In this document: positions 20,388 through 30,512 of the stretch, piece by piece
Position numbering within the stretch: position 1 is the first letter of the stretch
Layout: each line of letters opens with the position of its first letter
NCBI GenBank assembly: GCA_021401465.1
Contig: JADDMT010000044.1
Location: 186,001-250,000 of the forward strand
DNA from: Teratosphaeria epicoccoides
Lineage: Eukaryota > Ascomycota > Dothideomycetes > Mycosphaerellales > Teratosphaeriaceae
Direction: 5' to 3'
Length of the DNA: 64,000 nucleotides
The notes under the pieces: generated by a model
The model's input: only the letters and a program-made list of their open reading frames with translations
What the model was told of the DNA's origin: nothing
Database searches by the model: none
Position numbers and translations under genes: made by a program

Positions 20388-23300
20388 TTATTCGCTCTGC
20401 GCCCTGCCGCAAGATGACGCAGCCGTGCTCGGCTCCCCTTGCAACCTGGTAGCAATACTATCATGCGTGTCTACCCCGTCGTCGACAATAGCTTGTGTTT
20501 GAGCTTCTGTCACAGTCTGCAGGCTCTCCGGACTTGCAGCATCGCCGGCCCCCAGCATTATCGCCCTCTGGTTTTCCGCCTCTTTACCCTTCGTATTCCT
20601 CCTCTCGATTTGCAGTTTGCTTGGGCTCTTCCTAGCCTTAACATGCTCGATGCCACTCGTCCTCATGATCGGTGTTTTGGGAGCTGCTGTGTCCAGCTTA
20701 GCACGATCCTGCTTAGAGCCGACTTTCCGAGACGATGGCCCATCAGCCTCAGACTCTCGACGAGACGACCCCGCATTGTCTTTAACAGCCTTCAGCACCT
20801 CCTTGAAACCTTCTTCCAATGTGTTCATACGCGCCAGCAAGATGCGGTTCACCATGCCCTTCTCCTCCTCTGCGGTCCGCTTCCTCTCTGCTTCCTGCTC
20901 TCGTTCCATGTCTCGCTCCCGCATCATCTGCTCACTGAACGAGGCCGGCATGCCAGTAATGCCGCCCGCATCAACATCGCCACCTGGGTTCCATTTGTTG
21001 TCACCAATTTCGCTAGCAAGATCAAGCGCACGGGCATTGAACGACGGCTCCCGTTGCCTTCTCTGCGGGATATCCAGAAACGTCAATCCGCGCATGCTTG
21101 AAGTTGTCTGCTGCCCTGGTGGCATGATGGGTCTCGCACGAGCTGCTTGCGCCTGCTGCCGTTTCGGGGTGCGGGCAGCACTCACGTTAGCAGCTTTTGG
21201 TGTGGTGCCGCCAGTAGCGGTGCCGCCAGTGTGCCTACCAGTGGTTGGCCGTGAAGCTTGCTTGGCACCTGAAGCGGAAGTGTCATCTGTCTGAGGTTGC
21301 GGCGCGAATAGAATGGTGCCACTTGAAGCGTTACGACCGTGGGCCTGTCGCTGTGTCTTGGCTTGGTGAGCTGGGCCGCCTGCCGGAAGCTGGGTGGACG
21401 CAGATGGACCTGTCCACAAGGGTCTACTTGCAGTCGGCGTCTGGTAAAAGTCATCTTCCGTCTGTTCTTCAGTTGTCGTGGTTCGTCGGTCAGCGCCTGA
21501 CAAGGCGCTCTCGCCAAGTGCAGGTGTTACCTGATCAGACTCGTAAGTCTCATCGTCACCGTCCGCGTCAGTCTCATGCTGCATGTTGTCGCCGCTCATG
21601 TTTTCGATTTCCTCGGACTCCTCATCGATTCTGTGCGGGCGCTTTTTGAAGGCTGCCATCGAGAGCAGATCAGGATCGCTAGCCACACTCCTCGTTGCAG
21701 TTGAGAAATCTCGACTCCGAAGCTTCCGAATTCGTTCTGCGGTCGCAGCGCGCCTGTACAAGGGACGCCTGTGCTCCAGCCGCTCAAGTACACTCCTAGG
21801 TTCCTCAAGCGGTGGACTTGCACCGCCTTCGTTTTCCGCAGTTTGCATCCATTGATCTACCACATTGCTTGAATTGCGCCGCTCGACGTCCATGCCAGGC
21901 GTCGTCGTCGTCCTGACTGTGTCGCCTCTGTAAGGTCTGCGGAACACCTCGTCCAAGGCGCGATCCTTGTGAAAGCCAATCACGGACGACTCCCTTAGAC
22001 GACGACCAGGACTGAAAACCTCTTGCGTTTTGCTGAAGCTGAAAGCTAGTGGTTTGCTTTGACTCACTGCTGGCTTTTCGATCAGATCTATTGGCTCGTA
22101 CGCATACCTTGAGAGCACAACTCGTTCGTAGCCGAACATGAAGAGCAGCACGGGAAAATGCGTGACTTTGATTATGGTCCTGTTGAGCTTGACGTACTGT
22201 CTGAACGGCATGGTATACCGCAGCGGACTTAGCAGCCATCCAATCACATTCGTTGGTGCAATGTAGCTGAATAGGGCGTCGGACTTGACCATCGAGATTG
22301 TGTTCACGGCGAAGAGGAATTGATGCTCCTCATCCGCATTCTTGACGATCGCCATGAAGCTGTTGGTGAGAACGGTGATGAGGATAGTGACAATCACGAA
22401 GTGACAGATGACCAGAAATGCGCTCATGATCACTTTGCCAAGCAGGTTGTAGCTTGCCCATCTGTCCCACGCCGCAGGTGTGAAACCCATCAACAGCTGG
22501 AACAACGCGTACGCCACGTCGTTGCCGTTGGTGTTCTCATCCGAGAACGACAGTGTGAATGCGACGAAGAAGCCAGAGCAGGAGATGAATATCAGTATCA
22601 GAATCGCCATCAGATCCTGAGCCATCAGTCGGAAGGCGATGAGCAGTTGCGAGAAGTATCGATAGTGATCGAGCACGCTGAACAGTCGAGGGAAGAGCAG
22701 TACAGCAGTAGAGGCGAGCACGTCGTATGCCATGGCCGCAATCCGATGTTTGCCCTGGTCTGCGAGCACGATGCCATACAGCCGGAGACAGTAGTACGCT
22801 ATGAACAGCAGCAGGATGCCAAGATCGAATGCGTTCCAGAAGCTCAGGATGTATAGTCCGAAACCCTGTTCTGTGAAGCCGACAACTTCGTCGAGCATAT
22901 AGCCTGCGGACCAAAACCAGAATAGTACTTCCAAGGCGGTTATATCAAGGCTGCGGTCAACCAAGACTGCCAGGAATAGACCGAGCATGATTGCAAAGCT
23001 GACAGTACTGAAGACCTGCCGATATCGAGGTACACGCAAGCGACTGAGCTTGAAGAGGGATGCCTCGCGTGGATCATACAACGTTACCGCCCGACGACCC
23101 TGTCGCAAATCCGCGGGCCTCTTGCTCGCCCGCATCTCGCGGTCTTTCCGCGAGAGCACTGCATCGGCAGGCAGCGCGCTGGAAGCATGATCCTCCATTG
23201 TGCCGTAGCCTCCTCGCCGACGTCCCCGGCCGTGGTCCGCATCTCGCCTGGGCACCTTGCGGTGAAGGTTGTCTGCCTCTGAGTGGAAGACTACTGTGCC

Positions 23301-24167
23301 TGCCCATATTGCCTCCAAGTGCTGCACAACCAATGGGTGCGCTAGAAATCGCTTGGCTTGGGCTCGGATGGCAATCTCAATTGTACTGACCCGTGCGCCT
23401 CTTGCCTGCGTCCTCTGGCCCTGTACATCTCTTAACGCAGGCGTCGCGTTGCCTGATGCCGTCTGAGATGACATACCCTGCAATGGATCAAAGTCATATG
23501 AGAGCGCGTCAATAAGCTCTCGTGTCGTGAATTCTTTGACCAGCCTCATCGCCAATAGCTCACTGACGAGAGCCCTTGTTTTGGATACACCCACATTGCC
23601 AGGATGGGATTGCGCCTCTTTCTGGAATTGCAGCGCATTCGCAATCAACGCGCAAAGCGTAGCACGATTGAAGTGATTCGTCCTGATCTGATTCTGCACT
23701 GGCTTGACCAAGAACTGACTTATCTGCGGGCTGCGCAGCTGCTCCCACGACAGCGTTGTTTCGCACCGTTGCACAATCAACAATCGGATCGCGTGCGTGA
23801 TGTTGTACAATGGCAGCCGGTCCAGATGTGCGGCCGAGAAGATGGGTAACAGTGGCGTCTCCAGCGCATCCTCGTTCTCGTTGTCGTCCGCCTCGCCATC
23901 TTCGTTCTCGTATGGATCGTGGATCTGGTCAAAGTAAGCTACCCTCGATCTCCCGCCATGCCTCGGCGAGAACGCTTCCTCGTCGTCACCGTCATCATCC
24001 TCCTCCTCCTCGTCTACATCATCGTCGTCGTCCGCGTCAAGGTTTCGTCCAGCGCCACGCTGTCGCGAGGTCTCGCGGGAATCGCTGAAGGCTGAAGGCG
24101 GTGCGTCTTGTTGTTGTCTGGCCGGGCTGCCTCTTCGGAAGATGGAAAACATCGGTCTCCTGTGCAT
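20388..24167 (-). CDS. YVC1: Vacuolar TRP-type cation channel Yvc1
   Basis: A single-exon frame of 1259 residues; ATG 24152 (MFSIFRRGSP) is an alternative start five codons in. Residues 43-64 are almost wholly acidic. A helical N-terminal domain (NITHAIRLLIVQRCETTLSW) leads to the membrane region at about residues 390-680 with at least six segments, including VFSTVSFAIMLGLFLAVLVD, YILSFWNAFDLGILLLFIAY and VIMSAFLVICHFVIVTILIT. The pore-side stretch YALFQLLMGFTPAAWDRWAS precedes the last segment. The C-terminal ~550 residues are disordered and Ser/Thr/Gln-rich, ending in a coiled coil (MMRERDMEREQEAERKRTAE). In yeast, Yvc1 releases vacuolar Ca2+ and is gated by stretch, Ca2+ and PI(3,5)P2. Antisense ORFs over this gene are shadows. 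Confidence 0.93.
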   Translation of the reverse strand: MHRRPMFSIFRRGSPARQQQDAPPSAFSDSRETSRQRGAGRNLDADDDDDVDEEEEDDDGDDEEAFSPRHGGRSRVAYFDQIHDPYENEDGEADDNENEDALETPLLPIFSAAHLDRLPLYNITHAIRLLIVQRCETTLSWEQLRSPQISQFLVKPVQNQIRTNHFNRATLCALIANALQFQKEAQSHPGNVGVSKTRALVSELLAMRLVKEFTTRELIDALSYDFDPLQGMSSQTASGNATPALRDVQGQRTQARGARVSTIEIAIRAQAKRFLAHPLVVQHLEAIWAGTVVFHSEADNLHRKVPRRDADHGRGRRRGGYGTMEDHASSALPADAVLSRKDREMRASKRPADLRQGRRAVTLYDPREASLFKLSRLRVPRYRQVFSTVSFAIMLGLFLAVLVDRSLDITALEVLFWFWSAGYMLDEVVGFTEQGFGLYILSFWNAFDLGILLLFIAYYCLRLYGIVLADQGKHRIAAMAYDVLASTAVLLFPRLFSVLDHYRYFSQLLIAFRLMAQDLMAILILIFISCSGFFVAFTLSFSDENTNGNDVAYALFQLLMGFTPAAWDRWASYNLLGKVIMSAFLVICHFVIVTILITVLTNSFMAIVKNADEEHQFLFAVNTISMVKSDALFSYIAPTNVIGWLLSPLRYTMPFRQYVKLNRTIIKVTHFPVLLFMFGYERVVLSRYAYEPIDLIEKPAVSQSKPLAFSFSKTQEVFSPGRRLRESSVIGFHKDRALDEVFRRPYRGDTVRTTTTPGMDVERRNSSNVVDQWMQTAENEGGASPPLEEPRSVLERLEHRRPLYRRAATAERIRKLRSRDFSTATRSVASDPDLLSMAAFKKRPHRIDEESEEIENMSGDNMQHETDADGDDETYESDQVTPALGESALSGADRRTTTTEEQTEDDFYQTPTASRPLWTGPSASTQLPAGGPAHQAKTQRQAHGRNASSGTILFAPQPQTDDTSASGAKQASRPTTGRHTGGTATGGTTPKAANVSAARTPKRQQAQAARARPIMPPGQQTTSSMRGLTFLDIPQRRQREPSFNARALDLASEIGDNKWNPGGDVDAGGITGMPASFSEQMMRERDMEREQEAERKRTAEEEKGMVNRILLARMNTLEEGFKEVLKAVKDNAGSSRRESEADGPSSRKVGSKQDRAKLDTAAPKTPIMRTSGIEHVKARKSPSKLQIERRNTKGKEAENQRAIMLGAGDAASPESLQTVTEAQTQAIVDDGVDTHDSIATRLQGEPSTAASSCGRAQSE

Positions 24168-25083
24168 CAGCTAATGCACTCGCCACGTAGCCCCAATCAC
24201 CGTCTAGCCAAGTCGTCACTTGTGGGCGTCTAGTCCAATAGGAGGTACCTTAAACGCGTTGCACTCCACACCTCAACAAACAATGCTTGAACAATGCGAG
24301 ATGCTTTTGAGGGCATGGACATGCACTGCAAACGCCCTTTTGCGCACCCGTCTTGTAGCTGTGTACAACACTCCTTATCGCACGCCTCAACGAGGCTCTT
24401 AAGCTTCCACGTGCAGGTGTACAACATGACCTACCGTCAATTGAAAACCGTCCAATAAGCACAGGGCACCAGCTGCATTGCCGAACAATATCCCGCATCA
24501 CATGGCGGGCTCAGACTACGCAATGCAGAGAAAAGCTTGGACATCTGATCATGAATGGGTGATTGGTGGAATGTTTACCTCGTCTCGTGGGTAGAAGTCT
24601 GGTTGTGAAGTAATCGAAATCAAGCTCTTGATATGTTGTGGGTTCGGATCATCGTGAGGGTGTATAACTTTGTGACGTGCGCATGCACGGCATAGGCTTC
24701 GCTTAGCGCGACACACGCGCATTGTGGGGGAAAGTTGGGTTGTGGGATGCTGCATTGCTAGCACATGTATCTGTCGATTTTTTCCTTCGAGAGTGTCCCA
24801 GAGACTGTCCTCGACGTACCATTCTCACGTCCTGTCGAGTATGAAATAAAGCGGGAAGCGGACGTCGGCAGCGGCGTGGCGAAAAACCAGGACCGGCCCC
24901 AGAACAGGCGGTGAAGAGAGAGGTAGATCTTGCCAACCAGGATTTGCGTTGTTGCAGCTGCGGACTCCTGCAGCACATCTCTATCGGACATTATACATAC
25001 ACCTCCGAGCTCTAGCCTACCGCATCGAATCTTCCCTATATCGGCCTGTATATTACGCACTCCACCTGACATCTAGAACGGCC
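24168..25083. other. Intergenic, divergent promoters of YVC1 and EIF1AD-like gene
   Basis: About 915 bp between two divergent genes. Small ORFs on both strands (for example 24758-25072 minus) show no domain. It presumably holds two promoters and long 5' leaders. Confidence 0.45.
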
Positions 25084-25488
25084 ATGCCGAAGCCCAAGCG
25101 GAGCATCAATGCTGTGGCTGAAGAGACGTTGACGCCGCCGGACTCCTTGGCCGATCACCAGACCATCGCTCGTCTGAAGCAGGCTGCTGGAAAGAACCTC
25201 TATCATCTGGAGTTGCCATCTGGCCAAGAAATTTTGGCAGAGTTGAACCAGAAATTCAGGTCCACGATATGGCTGAAGCGAGGCTCATACGTGCTTGTGG
25301 ATGCAAGATCATTGGCTGATCGGGACAACAAGATCGCAGGAGAGATTGTGAATATTGTCGGCGATGAGAGGGCGTGGCGGAAGATGCCGTACTGGCCCGA
25401 TGGATTCGTGAAGAAGACGACCTACGACGAAGAATCCGAAGAGGATGCTGGACCGCAGATGCCGCCATCTGACGATGACGAAGAGTGA
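25084..25488 (+). CDS. eIF1A-domain (S1-like) protein, EIF1AD-like
   Basis: A single exon of 134 residues starting MPKPKRSINAVAEE (ATG 25084). The central ~75 residues form an S1/OB-fold of the eIF1A type (RLKQAAGKNLYHLELPSGQE, NQKFRSTIWLKRGSYVLVD, KIAGEIVNIV). The tail is acidic (DEESEEDAG...DDDEE). The short basic N-terminus and acidic C-terminus match EIF1AD rather than canonical eIF1A, which is longer. EIF1AD is linked to late 40S maturation in animals; transferring that role to the fungal protein is inference. Its stop codon lies only 10 bp from the stop of convergent ALG3. Confidence 0.88.
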   Translation: MPKPKRSINAVAEETLTPPDSLADHQTIARLKQAAGKNLYHLELPSGQEILAELNQKFRSTIWLKRGSYVLVDARSLADRDNKIAGEIVNIVGDERAWRKMPYWPDGFVKKTTYDEESEEDAGPQMPPSDDDEE

Positions 25489-25498
25489 GGGCCAGTAC

Positions 25499-26851
25499 TT
25501 ATTCGGTGTGCTCGTGTGCCGAATCGGAAGGCTGGTTTCCACCTAGCCAAGAGCCAATGGTCGTCAATGCTAGCGAGAAGACCACGACAGCAGAGCTGGA
25601 AGCTGTACTCGGATAGACATTCCAGGCCCATTCTTGAGCGACCCAGACCACGTAGATGAGAATTGGATGTAGTCCACTTCGCCAGAGTAGAAACGGAGTC
25701 GACCAGGCAATATATGCATAGAATTGATAGTGCAAGCTCCTCGCGCACAGGCAGCCGACATTGACGGAGGTCAGGATACTCGTCAACACGAAGTCTGAGG
25801 TAACCCGTCGAGAAGTCTTGGCTTGGACGATCTCGGGTGGCGAGTTGATGAGACTCCGAACAGCTTCGGGTATGGAGACGCCAGCAGGCTTCAGCCAGCG
25901 GGTGGCGATGAAGAGCAGCAGCAAAGCAGCGTGGACCCCAAGTAATGCTCCTGAGAACGGTTTTGATAGAAACGCCTCCTCACCGACGAAACGCCAGTTG
26001 ACTGTCCATTTGAACAAGAACTGCCTGCTGAATTCGAAGGCTCGTGACAGGTAATTACGAGGGTTGTATGCTAAGAATGGATAACCCAGAAGCACCTGCA
26101 ACTGATCAGCCTCTTCACGCTAAACACCAGTCTCTGCTGATCACAAACCTGAACTTGAGCCATGAGCCCAGCTTGTCGCAAGGCCCTGTCCCTACCCACA
26201 CCCTGCCATAATACAATGCCAACAGCAGGCAGCGCGAGCAACAAGGACATTTTGACTCCAAGCCCCAGACTGTACGCCAAAGACCCCACCGTCCATAGCC
26301 TCCTCTGGTAACAGAGAATTGCACAAAACAAGAAGAAAACAGCGACTCCATCATTGAACAGCCTGAGCAAGAAAATCGAATGCAGCCTCTTGCTCAACAC
26401 CAGCATGGGAAACACATAAGGTGGTACTTCTGCCTCACGATAGCATTGCATTACCAACGCCAAAGTCGCAAGATACAGTCCGATGAAGATGTGTTGTGCG
26501 AGCGCGATGTCCTGTCCATGGTCCGTGAGATCGTAGAGGATGCGATAGATGTAAACGTGCGCGGCTGGGTAGACCAGTGGTCCAGTATCGCCGTACAATT
26601 TCACATAGTCGCGTTCACCAGCGATGTATTGCGCGACTTGTTGCATGTAGGCGTTCCAATCGATCTCCGTGTCTTGTCGATACTGTCAGTGATTGCGGTG
26701 GATGTCAGTTCGGGGTTTCTGGCCACGTACATGCTATGTTGTGAACGAGGACAGGACAAATCGCGGCTTCGAAGGCGAAGAGCAGAGGACATATCCACCA
26801 TGTCGGTCTCGAATCGCTTGCGAGGTCAAGGGACCGACGGATTATGTTCAT
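25499..26851 (-). CDS. ALG3: Dol-P-Man:Man5GlcNAc2-PP-Dol alpha-1,3-mannosyltransferase
   Basis: On the minus strand the exons are 26851-26731, 26672-26149 and 26101-25499, giving 415 residues. Introns are GTACGT...ACAAG and a 47-nt GTTTGT...ATCAG. Splicing restores [17 protein letters not shown] and [15 protein letters not shown], both family-typical. The ER multispanning GT58 enzyme adds the first luminal-side mannose to the dolichol-linked N-glycan precursor, using dolichol-P-mannose. Signature segments are [70 protein letters not shown] and [20 protein letters not shown]. Start ATG 26851 is chosen because it gives the short basic [13 protein letters not shown]-terminus. An out-of-frame extension upstream was not accepted. 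Confidence 0.93.
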
Positions 26852-27058
26852 GTTGTGACGATGGAGGAGGAACACATGCAAGCTTTGGGACCAAATCCGA
26901 TCAGGGGCCAAGGGCGCGCTTTAGAAGGAAGGTGCAAGCCTCGGGGCAAGCGTCAGAAGTCGTGGCTCAATGCTGCGGCCATGAGAATCTTGTTCGTGTC
27001 GTGAAGAACATATACTACAGAACCATCTGGTTGCCGTTCAGTGGGCTCATTCATGGAT

Positions 27059-29697
27059 CTAGAATCCCTGATACTCGCTCAAGCTGGGCGGCAAATCCGC
27101 AACCTGCGTGCCCCAAGTACTCTCGTTCTTGCCTAAGTACAACACCAGCTCCTTCCCCTCAGTGAAGAACGAATGGTCGATCCAATTCTTCGTGTAGTTC
27201 TGCCCATTCAGCGTCGCCCCTTGAATGTAGATGTTCTCGTACGCAGCATCGAAATTGACATTCTTGATGCTCGCCACCTTGCCAGTAACAGGGGACGTGA
27301 TGTTCACAGACTCAAAGAATGGGGGAATGATGAAGTAGACATTCTGGCCAGGCGATGGGAAAAGACCGGTCATCGACATGGCGAGAAATGCGCCCATGGC
27401 GCCAGAGTCATCATTTCCTGGTAGTCCGCCTTCTGTGGGCGAAAAGAACGCCGGGATGTAATAGTGGGCTCGCTTAGCTGAGAGCCCAGGCCTGCCGGCA
27501 TAGTGGTATTGATACACGGTCAGGAACGCAGGCTCGTTGCCGATGTAGGTGATCTGCTGGTCATGCAAGTATTCCAGGCGTCGAACAAAGGCCTTCGGCC
27601 CCCCGAACGTGCCGATCAATTTCGCTTGGTCGTGTGGCACGTAGAAAGAGTACTCCCAAATACTGCTTTCAAATGTCTCTCCCGCAGTCTGTTGCAATGA
27701 GCACACAGCATTTTCGTTTTGGATCGCTTGGATGTTGCTGCAGTAGAGCGGATCCTGGAACCCCCAAGTTCCGTTGAGGAACTTCGGTTGGAAAAAGCCA
27801 GCAAATCCTGTGTCGGTGTCATTCAGAAAAGATGTCTGGTCTGTCTTGAACAGATTCTGCCAGTTCTCAGAAGATCGCTGATACTTCTCTTGGTCACCCT
27901 GATTGCCAGACCCTCCCGCAATTTCGGAGATGCAGAAGTCGTTGTATGCATACTCAAGCGTTCGCGAGATGGAGCGCGTCATGGTGCCTAAAAGCGTCTC
28001 GTCAGCTTCCCATCGTGCCGGAATCCCCGTGTCTCGAGGCTTACCAAATCCTTTGTAGTCAAAGTCCTGTGCCGGAACATAGCCAAGTTGCTTCCAGGAG
28101 TCAAGACCACCACGTCCATTGCAGCACCAGTCTAAACACGTCAGTAATAGGATCGCCTGAGTCCATTGCCTGAGAGACTGACCGTAAGGCTCCTCCTCGG
28201 CATCTTTGACCACAGCTTCATATGCCATCTTCCAATCAACATCGGCATCATTGATCTTGGCATATGCGTCTGCAAAGACAACATCCGCATTGCTACCACC
28301 CTGCGTGTAGCCTTTGCACAAACTCATGTGACAGTCCGGTAGCCATCCTTGAAATTGGTAGATGTTCAATAATCCTTTCAATTGAGAGACGAGAGACGAA
28401 GTGTCGGTGATGATCAAGAACGGCATTTGAGACCTGAACAGATCCCAGATACTGAACGGCGTGAGCTGACGTTACCGCCGGAATACATAGTGCGTAGCTT
28501 ACCAATAGAATGAATCCCACCAAATCGTATCGCCAGATACCACCGGCACGACACCGGTGTAGTTTTGAGGGTTTACATATGTACGGTAGATCCCACTGTA
28601 AAAGTTCGTCAAGATCGATTCGTCGACGCTACTCGTTGATACGTCGATCGGGCTCAGCTTCTCTCGCCACTCGCGTTGCGCTGCTGAGAGCGTAGCATCG
28701 AAGTCGAAACTTGGAATCTCATTTTCCGCCAAACTACACGCCTGCTGGGACGAAATGAAGCTCAGTCCAACTCTGACCAGGACATCACTCTTGCTGGTGA
28801 AACGGTTGAAGGCGCCGCCTGGTAATGGGTAGTTATTGATACCGCGAGAAATGGTCAGGTCCTTGACGTCCGCGCTACCTCTACTGTTGACGTAGATGCC
28901 GTTGTCTCTGATCTGAGAACCCTTAAAGTCGGCGCAGAAGTATGCAGTGTAGTTGCCTGTGCCGAAAGATGGTAGGAAGCGGCCATTGCCTACCATCCTC
29001 CCGGTCGAGCCATCCACCGAGATACTCGCATTATCCTGCCGCGAGTCAGACAAGTCGGTCAGATCCATGAAGATAAGTGGACTTGAAGAATTATTTCCGT
29101 CCGTCGAGCCAGAACCAAATGAGAACCGGAACAGATTTGTATGCTGAGCAGCAGTCATAGCAACGGTGATGCCGGTTTGTAGAGTTATAGAGAAATAGCC
29201 CGGGGAGGCCTGCACAGATTCGTTGTTGTATGGCGTTGCTCGAGCCTTCTTGGGGAAGACACAACCATCGATTTCATCGTTCGCACAGCCTTGATATGCG
29301 AAAAGAGCAAAATTGCCCAGTGACAATGAACCTCTGGAGTTTCGTAAGCCTCATTTGCCATCTGGGTTATCTCTGGTTCTGGCATACCCTGTGCCCGAAT
29401 CATGCATACTACTGAATCCAGTGACGGGACTTCCATCTGTTGTGAAGCCACCTTGAGCCGAAGTACTGTTGGTGTCTGCTACGGCTTTGGCTAAGCCGTA
29501 TGGGAGGGTCGCGCCAGCAAACACATTGCCTATGCGCGCGTCAGTGTTGTGCGCCGCGTTCTTTCGTGGGCGAGCGTCTTGCCTCCATTGCTCGTTCCGA
29601 TGAGCGGGTTGACATATTTGAGATGGTCACGCACTCCATCGTCCTGACCCTGAGCAATCTGCGCGAGAAGCAATGATGCACACAAGTATCGCGCCAT
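27059..29697 (-). CDS. Secreted GH92 alpha-1,2-mannosidase
   Basis: On the minus strand the five exons are 29697-29583, 29529-29388, 29333-28503, 28451-28183 and 28131-27059, giving 809 residues. Intron 1 has a GC donor (GCAAGA...CATAG), needed to join TSNGG to NVFAGATLPYGLAKA. Intron 4 (51 nt, GTCAGT...TTTAG) has no stop in frame; removing it gives the family-like EEEPYDWCCNGRGGLDSW. A signal peptide (MARYLCASLLLAQIAQGQ) opens the protein. Family motifs include LKYVNPLIGTSNGG, FSSMHDSGTGGS, SFYCIWDLFRSQMP, LPDCHMS, QDFDYKGFG, GNDDSGAMGAFLAMSMTG and YFIIPPFFESVNI. GH92 enzymes are Ca2+-dependent inverting exo-mannosidases that trim mannans or N-glycans outside the cell. Confidence 0.92.
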
Positions 29698-30512
29698 CTT
29701 CCTGTCACTCAGAATCCTGCGCATGGCGAGTCGGACAGTGGGCTGACAAGACGACCGAAGAAGAGCACTCATATACCAGACCTGCGAAGCTGGTTGACAT
29801 GGTCCGCGGGCTTCCTCGTCTGAGTTCCAGCATACTTAAATTAGCCTCCAGGATTATCGCCAAGTACATACAGGAACAGGCAACTCAAGGACCCATAGGC
29901 CGGGAGCAAGGCGGAAGTGATGTCGCCATCCTTGCGGCTACATCGCAGCAATAACGCAAGTGGGTCTTTGTTGTCTCCGGTACTTGACAGGTCACAGGTC
30001 CGCTTGGTCTGCTGCGGCTTTGCATGAAAACATCCTCTCAGCTGCAGTGATGGGAGTGCGGGCGCATGCATCTGTTACGGTGACGCGACAGAGCATGGAT
30101 CAGGCATGCCATTGAACATGGGCGCGAGCCTTGCGCGTGTTCCCTGCTTCTTGATGCGGCTCATCACCTCGATGTTGGTCTTTGGTGCAAGAGGGTAAGT
30201 CAAAGAAAGCAAATGGTCATCAGCATGAAGGTTGATGCAGGGTCGAGGTTTTGAGAACCGCTCGAACGAGGCATCGAGCGCATGATGTTCGGGTTCGGAG
30301 TAAATTCTCAAACACTTCGTCAAAGTACAAGGGCCCATCATGAAATGGAGCTGCTCAAGCCCAAATGGACGATAAAATCGAGACAGAATTACGTGCATCC
30401 CTGCAACGCATCTCAAACAACATCGCGATCCTGAATACGCCACGCCAAGGAAAGCTTATCTCGCGGCTCCAGCATCACTTCAAGAGACCACCATTCCCTC
30501 GCCAGTCAGCAC
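29698..30512. other. Intergenic, GH92 promoter side
   Basis: About 815 bp between the GH92 start and the decayed flavoprotein gene. ORFs such as 30075-30443 (minus) have no recognised domain. An A/T-rich stretch near 29833 (ACTTAAATTAGCC) may belong to the GH92 promoter. Confidence 0.4.

Noticed and set aside
20439..21294. Long plus-strand ORFs (up to 225 codons) at 20439-21294
   Set aside because: They lie entirely antisense to the YVC1 C-terminal region and their translations have no domain; they are shadows of its Ser/Thr/Gln-rich codons.
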